A DNA stretch of 64,000 nt, taken from Caecitellus pseudoparvulus (taxonomy: Eukaryota > Bigyra: Bicosoecida). A program made the translations under genes and the position numbers. The notes beneath the pieces are model-generated. The model was not told the DNA's origin. It did not search any database and worked only from the letters and a program-made list of their open reading frames with translations. The stretch spans positions 1-64,000 of the forward strand of contig CBFFRQ010000200.1 in NCBI GenBank assembly GCA_965644315.1. The letters run 5' to 3'. This document shows positions 55,253-64,000 of the stretch, piece by piece; within the stretch, counting starts at the first letter, position 1; the number at the start of each line of letters is the position of its first letter.

Positions 55253-56595
55253 CTACACTCGGTAGGAGATCTTGCGGTTCTTGAGGGGCGCCCAGCGCAT
55301 GCGCTTGTACCAGCCCGTCACGCCGGCAGCGACGAGAACGAAGAGGATGAACTTGTTGCCGGCGCGCTTGCGCTCGTCCTGGTGGGGCTCCGCCGCCCAG
55401 GACAGGAAGGTCGTGACGTCCTTGGCCATCTGGGAGATGGTGGAGGGCGTCCCGTCACCGTACTCCACAGCGCCGTCCACCAGCTGCTTGGGCATGCCGA
55501 TCTTGCCACCGGGGAAGTACGGGTTGTAGTACTGCCCAGCCTCCTCGTTCACCACCACGCCAGCGGGTGCCTCCTTGTACCCCGTCAGCAGGGCGAAGAG
55601 GTAGTTGTCGCCGTCGTGGCGAGCCTTGGTGATGAGGGAGAGGTCAGGCGGCAGGGCGCCGTTGTTGATGCTGCGTGCCTGCTCCTCGTTGGCGTAGGGG
55701 GCGGGGAAAGCGTCGTTCAGCTTGCCAGGGCGCTCGAACATCTCGCCTGTGTCGGGGAGCGTGTGCGTGCCAGTGCGTGGGTGAGGTGGCGGGAGGGGAG
55801 GGGGCGCTGAACCAGTGCGGATTTTGGCAGGCGGAAAAAGCAGGCACAGGCACAGCCACCGCACAGCATGGCACGGGGCGTGCACAGGGTGCGGAGGACG
55901 GGCGCAGCAGTTCCACATTGCACACACTGGCTGCCCACGCACCATCGTCGTCGGGGCCGTCCTCCACCTCGATCTCAGAGGCCAGCACCTTGGCCTCGTC
56001 CTCGGTGTAGCACACACCCACAAGGTTGCGGTAATGCATGAACTTCATGCTGTGCAGGGGCGCGTGGAAAGGGCGTGGGCAGTGACAGTGTGCCTGGCAC
56101 CGGGCAACGTGCATCATTCTCCCCACGGCACGTGCAGGGCCAGGGCAGACATGCCTGATGTGCGCCTCTACTTCCGCCGGTGCCCGTCACTTCAGGGCGG
56201 CGTGGCACACTTCGCCGGGGTGCAGGCAGCGCCACGACGCACCTGTGGCAGCTGGAGCACACCTCCTTGTACACCTGATGTCCACGGCGGATGCTGAGGG
56301 CGGGGAAAGGGTGTGCCAGGGCAAGTGCAGGAGTTGGGGGCAGTGATACGCAGGCAGTGCCGCACTCACCTCGCGACGTCGTAGCTGCTGAAGATGCCGT
56401 TGTGAGACCAGGGGTACTGGGCAGGGTGCAGCACATCGCCGTCTGCAGCAGCAGAAGGCACAGCCAAGGCAGCTGCGCCAGCGGCGGCGGGCAGCAGAAC
56501 CTTGGCTGCGGTGGCGGCCTGCGGAAATAGCGCACGTCGGTGTCTGGCCGCTGCGAGCAGTTGCAGGGCGCAGGGGGGCTCACCTTGGCGAACAT
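55253..56595 (-). CDS. CYC1: Cytochrome c1, heme subunit of mitochondrial complex III, about 270 aa
   Basis: Five exons: 56595-56584 (only 12 bases, MFAK), 56518-56370, 56293-56243, 56049-55943 and 55746-55253; phases 0, 2, 2, 1 all close. The heme c attachment site is CSSCH at residues 66-70, preceded by [29 protein letters not shown] follows, then the axial Met region [20 protein letters not shown] (Met near 190) and [20 protein letters not shown]-terminal anchor helix ([20 protein letters not shown]) holds it in the inner membrane. It passes electrons from the Rieske protein to cytochrome c. The presequence is short, about 30 residues ([20 protein letters not shown]). The heme site has both Cys, unlike the single-Cys site of Euglenozoa. 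The tiny first exon rests on phase and context only. Confidence 0.93.
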
Positions 56596-56687
56596 GGCAG
56601 GCAGAGAGGGATGCAGCACAACCTGAAGGCACTCCTCGCAGGAGTCTCGGTGCGAAACGGTGGCAAGGGCAGGGTTGGCGGGCAGCC

Positions 56688-56693
56688 TGCATT
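56688..56693 (-). terminator. AATGCA (reverse strand) candidate 3'-end signal for the DUF445 gene
   Basis: It lies 48 bases beyond the stop at 56742, between the two tandem reverse-strand genes. Confidence 0.4.
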
Positions 56694-56741
56694 GCTTGCA
56701 CTGGCCCACAGCTGAAGATTATCGACAGGGGGGGGGGTGCC

Positions 56742-58068
56742 TCACGCCCCGAAGCCGGCTGCCTGGGACAGGACGCCGATGAGGCCGCCAAACACTGCAC
56801 CCCACACCACCAGCCATCCCAAGTGCTCCCGGATGACCTGCTCCAGCAGCTGCGCAGGGCACGGAGAGGGAGCGTGCATGTGGCGTGAGCGCTGCGTTGC
56901 GCGGCGAAACGCACGGCTTTGATGTGGTGCGGCATGAGCAGCTTCAGCTTGGTGTTCATGAGCTCATCCAACTCGCTCCGCAGTGCATGCACATCCAGCA
57001 TGGTGCCCACATCCACCTGTGTCGCCAGGGCCTCCAGAGCTTGGCTGCCCAGGCCAGCGAGCAGCGGCTTCATGTGTGGCACCAGCGCGGCGGCGCCAGG
57101 GGGCTGCGTCGGGGCCAGCGTCATGCTCGCCATCATCAGCATACTGCTGAGGGAGCCACCCTGTGCGATGATGTCGCTCAGGCCCTTCTCAATGGCCCCG
57201 TCCATGCCGCCGCCTTCCACGGCTTCGCTGAGCTTGGCCTGCAACGCTGGCAGCGTCGATGCGATGAGCTTGTTGGCCCTGCTGCCGACGTAGCTGGCCA
57301 AGTACTCCTCGTCAAAGAAAGTGCCCATGATGGTGTTCTTGATGGAGGCGCGGATCTCCTTGAAGCGGCCGGGAATGACGCCGCTGCCGTACTGCGCCAG
57401 AGCAAGGGGGCAGGTTCGCTTGGGTGACCGCGGGTCGGCCGAGTCACTAGCCACTCACGATGCCTGGAACCTTCTCAAACAGCATGTGCACTGCGAGCCA
57501 GTTCGTCACTGCACCTGCCCAGCCGAAGAGCCCGAGGCTCAGCACATACCGTGCAGCAAAGTCTGCAAGCAGTGGGGCATGTGTGCGGATTTTGCCCGCC
57601 TTCCAAGGGAAGACAGGGCACTCACGGTCAGCCAGGAGAACCCAGATGATGCCGATAACCATGATGACAAACGTCACTCCATTTGCAATGTTCCCTTTGT
57701 TGCACCACAACCTGGGGGCGAACGTGTGTGGCATAGGCGCTGCAGTTTCGCGCAAACCATGCTCGCTTTCACACTCACTGGTACGTCGTGGCGGGCGGCG
57801 GCGCGTCCATGAGGCTCGTGGGGGTCTGGCTGCCCTGCGCATGGCACCATGAGGGAGTACGCTGCACGCCACCAGCGCCACTCTCCGCCCCCGCTCTGCG
57901 CCTCACATGTGCCAGCTCCTCTTGCTCGCCCTCCCCAGCTCGCCGGCCTGCCACAGGCTGCAGCGCTGCATCGGAGGCTTGCCCCGCAGCCACAGGCGCT
58001 GCCGCACCTTCACCGAGTTCTACATCTCCTGCTTCCGCGGGGGCTGTCGTGGACGGCGCTTCTGCCAT
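56742..58068 (-). CDS. DUF445 family membrane protein, about 354 aa
   Basis: Exons 58068-57779, 57711-57626, 57562-57459, 57391-56915 and 56849-56742; phases 2, 1, 0, 0 close. The first 95 residues are acidic/Ala-rich and variable. A transmembrane helix (GVTFVIMVIGIIWVLLAD) lies near 107-125, then the DUF445 signature AGAVTNWLAVHMLFEKVPGI joined across a splice to YGSGVIPGRFKEIRASIKNT near 161-180, long helices, and a second membrane segment (WLVVWGAVFGGLIGVLS) at the C-terminus. DUF445 proteins (bacterial YheB and relatives, also algae) have no agreed function and may be membrane-tethered coiled-coil proteins. The join of the two signature halves exactly over an intron strongly supports the model. 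Confidence 0.85.
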
Positions 58069-59238
58069 GCTGGTTCCTGCACAGGGTGTCTGCACTTGCG
58101 TCACCTCGGTCTGGGCTGAAACCAAGCACCAGTGGCCAGACAAGACTCAGGCTCACGGATAAGACGCGACTGTGAGAGTATTACGTGGAAGTTGTGAAAT
58201 GTCCAGGCAGTGCCGGCGCCGAGCGACGCTGGGGCGCCTGTGCTTGGATGGGGGGGGTGCCGCCACGCCAGCGGCAGTATGCGGCTGACACGGATGGCCG
58301 CACAGTCACCGCCCCACCCCAAACTCCCCACCGCCCGACTCAGCTCTGCTGCGCCACGCCCGCAGCTTCAACCTTGTAAGTGCAAGTTGTCCCCCCTCCT
58401 CGCTATGTCGCAGCCGGGCCCTGTGTCTGCCTTGCGCTGCTTCGCGTGTCCGGTGTGGTTGCCGCGTGTGGGTCGCGCTGCGACCTGCGCGCCCGCCACG
58501 TTCAGGCCTGCTCTGTGTCCTGTCCTGGCGTCCAGGGCGCCCCCACCATGCTGCTGACTATGCTCAACTTGTTCGAGTAGTGCTGATCTCCCTGAATCGC
58601 GGAAGTTCGCGGGCGTTGCTTGGCAGTTGCCTGTTCACGATGCACGGTTGCTGCAGTGCAGCAGCGCTTGTAGCTGGCTGTGGAGACAACGACGTGAGCC
58701 CAGGTGGTCCTGCCTTGCCCTGAGTGGTTGCAGATTGCTTTTGTCAACTTTGTCGCCCATGCTATCGGCGGTGTCTTCTCCTGTGCGGGTTCCCTTCGTG
58801 TGCCTGTGAACTTGCGATGGCCGCTTTTGGCTGCCAACCGCAACGATGGCGTCCCGTGCACTCCCATGCGCACGTCTGGATAGCTGCACTCGCATGCGGG
58901 GTGGCATGCAGCTGTCTCAGGTCTGAGCAATGTGCTAGATTTGCGGTAGACAGCTTTGCGTTCTGCTGCGGGCTGCTGCGTGTCGAGGGGCTGCTGGTCA
59001 AGTGCAGTGCACTTTTGGACAACCGCCGATACTTGCGCCTGTGCCGGGCACTGCGTGTGGTTGCAAGGCGCACATGTTCCCTGTTCATCTCCCCAGTACA
59101 TCATCGCACCTGCATCGCCCCTGCTCCCCTTCACAGCCTGCTCCGCTTTCCCGTTTCTGAGCCCGAGCTGCGGTTACACGCTTCGCGTGAGAGAGAAACT
59201 CCTCCCTCTCTCCACCCACGCGCCGCACACTCTGCGCC
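58069..59238. promoter_or_regulatory. 1.17 kb divergent spacer between DUF445 and CD36-like genes
   Basis: This is the longest gene-free stretch in the window. Both strands contain only short unsupported open frames. The last 150 bases before 59239 are pyrimidine-rich and probably 5' UTR of the CD36-like gene. No tRNA, repeat or transposon was recognised. An unannotated small or non-coding gene cannot be ruled out. Confidence 0.4.
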
Positions 59239-62200
59239 ATGTCTGGCAAGCAAGCGCCCGCTGGCCAGCAGTCATGCGCCCAGAAGACATGCAGCCCAGT
59301 GCACAAGTGCATGCCTAAGTGGCTGACGTGGGGCCTTGGCGGCTTCTGCGCCGTTGCAGGCATCGTCGCCATCGTCCTCGGCGTCGTGCTGGTGGGCAGC
59401 ATTGACGCCGCAGTGGAGAACAACGTGCGCGAGGCGGCTGTCGTCTCCAGCTCCAGCGATGAATCGTACACCAACTTCGCCACGACGGACCGCGGGCTCA
59501 GCTACGGCGGCACGGCATCTGACGCTGACGACGAGGGGACGGCGTCTCGCCGGTACGTTGTGAACATCACCAACCCCATGGAGGTGCTGCTGCAGGGCGC
59601 CACGCCCAACATCGCCGACGTTGGGTATGACGTCCGCTCCTACAGCGTCAAGCACGGCGTGGAGTTGGAGGGCTCCCGCCTCTCCTTCCACTCCCAAACC
59701 ATCGACATCCCCGAGAACGCAGCTGAGGCGGCGCGCATGGACAGCGACGTCGTGTACGTGCCCAACCTGGCGTACTTCGGCGTGCTGGGCCTGCTGGACG
59801 GCGTCAACTTCGCAGCACGCCAGGACCCCGTCATCGCTGAGAACCCCCTGACATCCTTCGAGGACCTCGCCGTGGGCCCCATGGCAGCCCAGGCCCTGAC
59901 CCTGGCCAAGGGCCAGGTTGAGTCCTTTGTCCGCATCTCCACCTTCTCCTTGTGGTGGGGCATCATGTACCAGGCCTATGTCGGCCTCAGCGCCGGGAGC
60001 ACTGCAACTGAAGCCATGGCCGGGCCAGCTGGCGGCGGTGCGCCGGCCAACCTCGCCTTTGCCGCGTCCAACGACACTGTCATGATCGCCAGCATCGCGT
60101 CCGTGACGGCGGCAAACATCAGCGCCCAGCGCCCAACGCCCTCTGAGGCAGATATCCTCTTCCCACTCTTCGCCGATGGCACGGCTGGTCCTCTGTTTGC
60201 GAGCCTCATCCCCAGCTCCCCAGCGGAGGCCACTGAGGGACACATCCGCAACAACACCCGATGGACTCTGGCTGTCAACACGCTCACTGCTACCTACGCA
60301 GGTGCGAGTCTGACGCCCCCTGCAGAGCGCATTCAGATGCACGTCCTGTGGCTGACGTTCTGGGCATACCAGACGGTTGGCCACCTCGTCACCCCAGCCA
60401 ACAAGGCCGCCTTCGAGGCAGCCTACATTGGCATCCTGAATGACTTTGTCACGTACACGCCCAGCGGCGGCTCGCCCTGCGCTGGCTGCTGCGCGGACCT
60501 GGGCGGCAGCGGTGTCAACGGCACCATCGCCAACTATGACGAGGTGGTGGCGCAACAGTGGGGCACTGCCGCCGTGAACTCTGTCCCCCTCACTCTCATC
60601 GCGCTGGCCAGCAACCCCTGCTCGGAAGCCATGGCACCCACGTACAAGGCTGTCATTGAGCCGCTCACCCTTGGCAAGGATGTTCCACGGTGCAGCGCTG
60701 GTCTGTCTCTCTTCGACATCATTGGGGACCCGTCCGTCCTGCCGTCGCCGCCTGAGGTGAACTGCTTCTCCAGCCGCAGCCTGAACCCGCTGGATGCCGC
60801 CCTGGGCAAGACGTACGCAGCCTCCGCTCTCAAGCCCGCCCTCATGGCCCAGCTGCTGACCAACGTAACAAGCGGAGGCGGCCTCCTGGGCGCAGTGGCG
60901 GCAGGGGTGCTGGGCGCCGAACTACCCGCTGGCTCAAACAACGTCAGGCAGATCCACAACGTGGCCAAGGCCATGATGGCGCAGTACCCCACCTTGGCTG
61001 GCAACATCACTGCCATCCACACCGCCACACAGGCACTGGCAGCCCTGGCTGCGCCCACGGGCAGCTCGACCCAGGCGTACATCTGGCAGTACGGCAACGC
61101 CACTGTGGCTGCCAGCACCGCCATTGCATCTGCCGAGGCCGCCACGGCGCCCATGCACGCCCAGTGCAAGGCTGCACTGTCAAGCCGCAACCTGCCGCCT
61201 CTTGACTGCTTCCAGCTCATGGACGTGAACAACTGGTTGGACCACATTGCTCGTGTGTGGGTGTGGTACCCGCAGATGGTGTGGAACTACCCCTTGCCAG
61301 GGCACCCTGGCAACAGCCAGGGCATCTCCACCTCCAACCTGGCCGCTGGGCCCATCATCCGCACAACTGCGCGGGAGTTCCTGCTCAATGGCACCTTTGA
61401 CAGCTACCTGTTCTTCCTGAGCAACGGCAACCCCGCCGCCAGCAAGGGCCCCCCCACTGGCGTGCCTGAGGTGTCTGCGGAGGCCTTCCTGTCCGGGAAG
61501 ACGGACGACGAGAAGAACGTCATCAACACGGGCAAGGACGACATCTCGAAGATCTTCAACACGGAGAAGCACCGTGGCCTGGCCCGCGTGCCGTACTTCG
61601 AGGCCAGCGTGGCCGCCCCCACCGCCACGTCAGAAGTGCAGGGCAGCTGGGACTCGTCCCGCTGGGAGCCCACGTTCAACGTGGACGCCAAGATTGCAGA
61701 TGCGCCAGCCCTGCGCCAGGCATACACCACCACCATCTACCGCTTCATCAACGTCGCGCTGCAGGGGGAGGTGAAGGGGCCCAACGGCAAGCTGGACCTG
61801 TGGCGGTACCGCCTGCTAAACCGTGACCAGCTCCTGGCCGCTGGCATCCCCACTGCCGACGCCTACGTCGTGCAGCCCACGGCAGTGGATCAGGCGTACG
61901 GCCAGCCCGACTGCCTCGTGGCCAACAAGCCCCTGCTGCCCTCTACCGATGGCTCCGGCCCGCCGTCCGTTGACATCTTCCTGTCTGCACCCCACTTCGC
62001 CTTGTGCAACACCAGCGACTACAGGGGGCCCACAGGCGTCTCCACTCTGCCTTACGAGGGCAACTTTGACACGTTCTTGGACATCGACCCCGTGTCTGGC
62101 TTCACCCTCAACGCTCGTCGGCGGCTGGGCGCTTACGTCCAGATGCGCAGCTCACCCTGGTACCCTGGCCTGCCCACCACCCAGGCGGGTGTGCACTACT

Positions 62201-62466
62201 ACCAGCCGCTGTTCTGGACAGACGAGGGCGCATCAGCGGACCAGGACCAGGAGTCTGCGCTGGCGAATGGGTACCAGGCTGCTCGGGAGGCCAGGCAGGG
62301 TCTGCCCCCCTCGCTCTTTGGCGGAGGTGCGGTGCTGCTGCTCATCGGCCTGCTGGTCCTGTTCGCTGCGGCGACGTACCCCAAGAAGAGCGCTGTGGCT
62401 GGCGGCTCCGGCTCCGGCAAGGACATGGTGGACGACTCGAACCCCCTGGCCACGAGCGACCCTTGA
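59239..62466 (+). CDS. CD36/LIMP-2-like scavenger receptor, enlarged, 1075 aa
   Basis: Single exon with two membrane anchors: residues about 29-55 (TWGLGGFCAVAGIVAIVLGV) and about 1028-1049 (GAVLLLIGLLVLFAAATYP), leaving a large lumenal or extracellular loop, as in CD36. The N-terminal ectodomain matches (VVNITNPMEVLLQGATPNIA, DIGYDVRSYSVKHGVELEG-like, VVYVPNLAYFGVLG). The C-terminal part matches (ALQGEVKGPNGKLDLWRYRL, VDIFLSAPHFALCNTSDYRG, NFDTFLDIDPVSGFTLNARR). Usual members are 470-530 residues; this one is twice that, through Ala/Pro-rich middle insertions. Several N-x-S/T sites occur. CD36-type proteins bind and pass lipids or lipoproteins at the plasma membrane or lysosome. No AATGCA follows within 80 bases. 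Confidence 0.85.
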   Translation: MSGKQAPAGQQSCAQKTCSPVHKCMPKWLTWGLGGFCAVAGIVAIVLGVVLVGSIDAAVENNVREAAVVSSSSDESYTNFATTDRGLSYGGTASDADDEGTASRRYVVNITNPMEVLLQGATPNIADVGYDVRSYSVKHGVELEGSRLSFHSQTIDIPENAAEAARMDSDVVYVPNLAYFGVLGLLDGVNFAARQDPVIAENPLTSFEDLAVGPMAAQALTLAKGQVESFVRISTFSLWWGIMYQAYVGLSAGSTATEAMAGPAGGGAPANLAFAASNDTVMIASIASVTAANISAQRPTPSEADILFPLFADGTAGPLFASLIPSSPAEATEGHIRNNTRWTLAVNTLTATYAGASLTPPAERIQMHVLWLTFWAYQTVGHLVTPANKAAFEAAYIGILNDFVTYTPSGGSPCAGCCADLGGSGVNGTIANYDEVVAQQWGTAAVNSVPLTLIALASNPCSEAMAPTYKAVIEPLTLGKDVPRCSAGLSLFDIIGDPSVLPSPPEVNCFSSRSLNPLDAALGKTYAASALKPALMAQLLTNVTSGGGLLGAVAAGVLGAELPAGSNNVRQIHNVAKAMMAQYPTLAGNITAIHTATQALAALAAPTGSSTQAYIWQYGNATVAASTAIASAEAATAPMHAQCKAALSSRNLPPLDCFQLMDVNNWLDHIARVWVWYPQMVWNYPLPGHPGNSQGISTSNLAAGPIIRTTAREFLLNGTFDSYLFFLSNGNPAASKGPPTGVPEVSAEAFLSGKTDDEKNVINTGKDDISKIFNTEKHRGLARVPYFEASVAAPTATSEVQGSWDSSRWEPTFNVDAKIADAPALRQAYTTTIYRFINVALQGEVKGPNGKLDLWRYRLLNRDQLLAAGIPTADAYVVQPTAVDQAYGQPDCLVANKPLLPSTDGSGPPSVDIFLSAPHFALCNTSDYRGPTGVSTLPYEGNFDTFLDIDPVSGFTLNARRRLGAYVQMRSSPWYPGLPTTQAGVHYYQPLFWTDEGASADQDQESALANGYQAAREARQGLPPSLFGGGAVLLLIGLLVLFAAATYPKKSAVAGGSGSGKDMVDDSNPLATSDP

Positions 62467-62671
62467 GTTGCTGCGCAAGGGCCAGCGCGGTGACTGCTGC
62501 GTCCGGCGTGCTGGTGCGGTCAGGCCCCTCCTGGCCCTGCCCAGCACAGCCCACATGATTTCAAAATTCACACTGTTGCAAGTTCAGCATTCTGCGTGGA
62601 TGGGTGCCGCACTGGCGCCTGCTGTCTGCGCTCTCAGTCCCTGCCGCGTGCCAACGTGTGGCAACGCCAGC

Positions 62672-63745
62672 ATGCCTGCCGCCAGCGGTGCTGCCGGCAC
62701 GTCGCCTGGCCCAGGTTCCCCAGTGGAATTGGGCGGGCAGGACAAGGCAATGTCATGGAACGAAGGGTTGAAGATTGCCGCCTTCTTTTCAGTGGTGTTC
62801 GGCGTTGTGTTTGGCGTGCACAGCGTGCTGCCTCCCATGCCGTGAGTGGGAAACGCCGGCGAAACGTCCGCGCGTCCATGCCTGCTCGCGTCGCAACACT
62901 GTTCGCCTGGTTTACCGGCACTGTGCAGACAAGGCTGTGAGACGGTTGGCATTCGGTCCCTCTCCTATGGCATGTTCGCGCAGTGGACGCAAGGCGGCAG
63001 CGCCCTCGCAGACGCCCTGGGCCAGCTCAAGCAGTGCTACGCGCAGTACCACGTGACCCACCCTGCCGCGCTCCCCGTGTCTTTTGTGCTCATGTACATC
63101 ACCATGCAGGCTTGTGCGATCCCCGGCACTCTCTGGCTGTCCATTCTCTCTGGCGCGCTGTTCCCCCCCTTGCAAGCACAGGCCCTCGTGGCCCTGTCAG
63201 CCACGGTTGGCTCCAGCATCGCCTTCGCCGGCAGCGCGCTGGTGGCACGCCGCGCTGTCGCAGCGGCTGTGCCAGGCACCCTGGCTTCCATGCGACGGGG
63301 TCTGGAGGAGAACCGGGACAACTTGCTGTGGTACGTGCTGTTCCTGCGCATCACGCCGCTGTTCCCCAACTGGGCCCTGAACCTGTGCTCCCCCATCGTG
63401 GGCGTGCCATACCCCACCTTTCTCTTCGCCACGGCTGTCGGGTTGCTGCCGACCAACTACTTCCAGGTGCAGGTGGGCGCCTCACTTGCCCGCATGGACG
63501 GCCCCATCTCCCTGGCCCGCCTGCGCGAGGACCCCTCAGCACTCATCTCTCTGGGCGCACTGCAGCTACTGGCCTTGGCTCCAGTGGGCCTCAAGCGGCT
63601 CTGGGCCGCCTGGCAGCCGAAAGACGCCCAACCAGACACGGATAGAGGTATTTCTAGCCCACAGCTGCGCAGTCCTCCCTCCCCGGAGCAGGGCCCCTCA
63701 GACACAGGCGCCCGCAGGCGGGGTCAGGGGGGGGGGCGCCACTAG
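62672..63745 (+). CDS. TMEM41/VTT-domain (SNARE-associated, DedA-like) membrane protein, about 328 aa
   Basis: Exons 62672-62841 and 62929-63745 (GTGAGT..CAG, phase 2). The ATG at 62672 has A at -3; in-frame ATGs at 62600 and 62555 would lengthen it to 367 aa. A first helix (IAAFFSVVFGVVFGVHSVLP) is followed by the VTT/DedA core: CAIPGTLWLSILSGALFPPL, VGSSIAFAGSALVAR, LLWYVLFLRITPLFPNWALN and GLLPTNYFQVQVGASLA. The RITPLFPNW-like block is the TMEM41/VMP1 signature. These ER proteins act as lipid scramblases and support autophagy and lipid droplet formation in animals. The C-terminal 45 residues are Pro/Gln/Gly-rich and could change if another intron exists near 63650. Confidence 0.9.
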
Positions 63746-64000
63746 GCCAGTCGGCAATGCAGTCGCTGGAGCCCACACCGAAATACAAAATCACGCCAGG
63801 TGGGTCGCAATCGCTGCCTTCTTGCCCCAGCTTTGTGTCTGTTCGCATTGTGTGCGAATGCATCCTCTGCACCTCGCTGGCAGCTGTACAACCAAAGCGC
63901 ACTGCACGTCTTACCAGTGCCAGGGCACCCTGCACCTGGAGCCTGCCGGTTCCTCGGCTCAGCCCTCCAGCGCCGTTTGCCCCCCTTCAACTTATTTCGT
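63746..64000. other. Unresolved right-edge region
   Basis: AATGCA lies at 63756-63761, 10 bases after the TMEM41-like stop, matching the candidate 3'-end signal. Two gene models are possible but unproven. On +, an ATG at 63757 could be spliced (63795..CAG at 63830) to a frame open to the window end, but this leaves 11 bases for a promoter. On -, frames open from 63990 with no family match. No call is made. Confidence 0.3.

Noticed and set aside
63742-63990. P-loop-like string GCPGTGKT in a reverse-strand frame
   Set aside because: No other ATPase motifs surround it, and the same bases contain a GTAAGA donor-like site. Likely a chance match in GC-rich DNA.
63757-64000. Possible first exon (MQSLEPTPKYKITP) of a new + strand gene spliced to a frame open to the window end
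   Set aside because: It would leave only 11 bases after the TMEM41-like stop and its ATG overlaps the AATGCA signal. It cannot be decided without the sequence beyond 64000.
1-64000. tRNA, rRNA, CRISPR, transposase or retroelement sequences
   Set aside because: None was recognised by eye. A T-loop-like GGCTCGAATCC near 13294 lies inside coding sequence and has no cloverleaf around it. A covariance-model scan would be decisive.

Overview
The window is GC-rich eukaryotic nuclear DNA. Evidence: nearly every gene is split by short introns (about 60 to 130 bases) that start GTGAG or GTGCG and end CAG, and exon phases close exactly when these are removed. The genes include a mitochondrial cytochrome c1, a Golgi YIPF6, nucleolar URB1, a TMEM41-type ER protein and the axonemal protein PACRG, so the organism is a flagellated or ciliated protist or alga. 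Cytochrome c1 has a normal CxxCH heme site, which argues against Euglenozoa. The mix of a RUS (DUF647) protein, a CD36-like receptor, an ABCC transporter, a 7TM protein with a possible RGS box, and a bacterial-type nucleotide-sugar fusion does not fix the lineage. I do not name a species.

Layout. 1-2.7 kb: edge of a C2H2/C2HC zinc-finger gene (-) and a six-exon gene of unknown function (+). 3.1-8.7 kb (+): secreted phosphoesterase/phospholipase C-like protein, a fused nucleotide-sugar dehydrogenase/hexapeptide acyltransferase, and an unknown protein with an internal repeat. 8.8-22.6 kb (-): a giant EF-hand/RanBP2 zinc-finger protein and a large multi-pass membrane protein. 23.3-28.1 kb (+): ABCC transporter. 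28.1-31.8 kb (-): 7TM protein with RGS-like segments. 32.1-35.5 kb (+): PPR-like protein with a likely mitochondrial presequence. 35.6-45.7 kb (-): URB1 ribosome-biogenesis protein. 46.0-50.4 kb (+): PP2C phosphatase of the PDP type, PACRG, HD-domain hydrolase. 50.4-53.5 kb (-): YIPF6 and a signal-peptide/JmjC/transmembrane protein. 53.8-55.2 kb (+): RUS family protein. 55.3-58.1 kb (-): cytochrome c1 and a DUF445 membrane protein. 59.2-63.7 kb (+): CD36-like receptor and TMEM41-like protein. The last 250 bases are unresolved.

Genes are packed tightly. Convergent neighbours are 25 to 85 bases apart, and divergent pairs share spacers of about 265 to 1170 bases that must hold both promoters. 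There is no operon logic. Several genes serve organelles or the endomembrane system (cytochrome c1, PDP-like phosphatase, PPR-like protein, YIPF6, TMEM41), two are large scaffold-like proteins, and URB1 acts in 60S ribosome assembly.

The most striking signal outside the genes is the hexamer AATGCA. It lies 0 to 80 bases after the stop codon of 15 of the 20 complete genes, on the coding strand. At two convergent gene pairs it becomes a shared 12-base palindrome serving both genes. It is a candidate lineage-specific poly(A)/3'-end signal.
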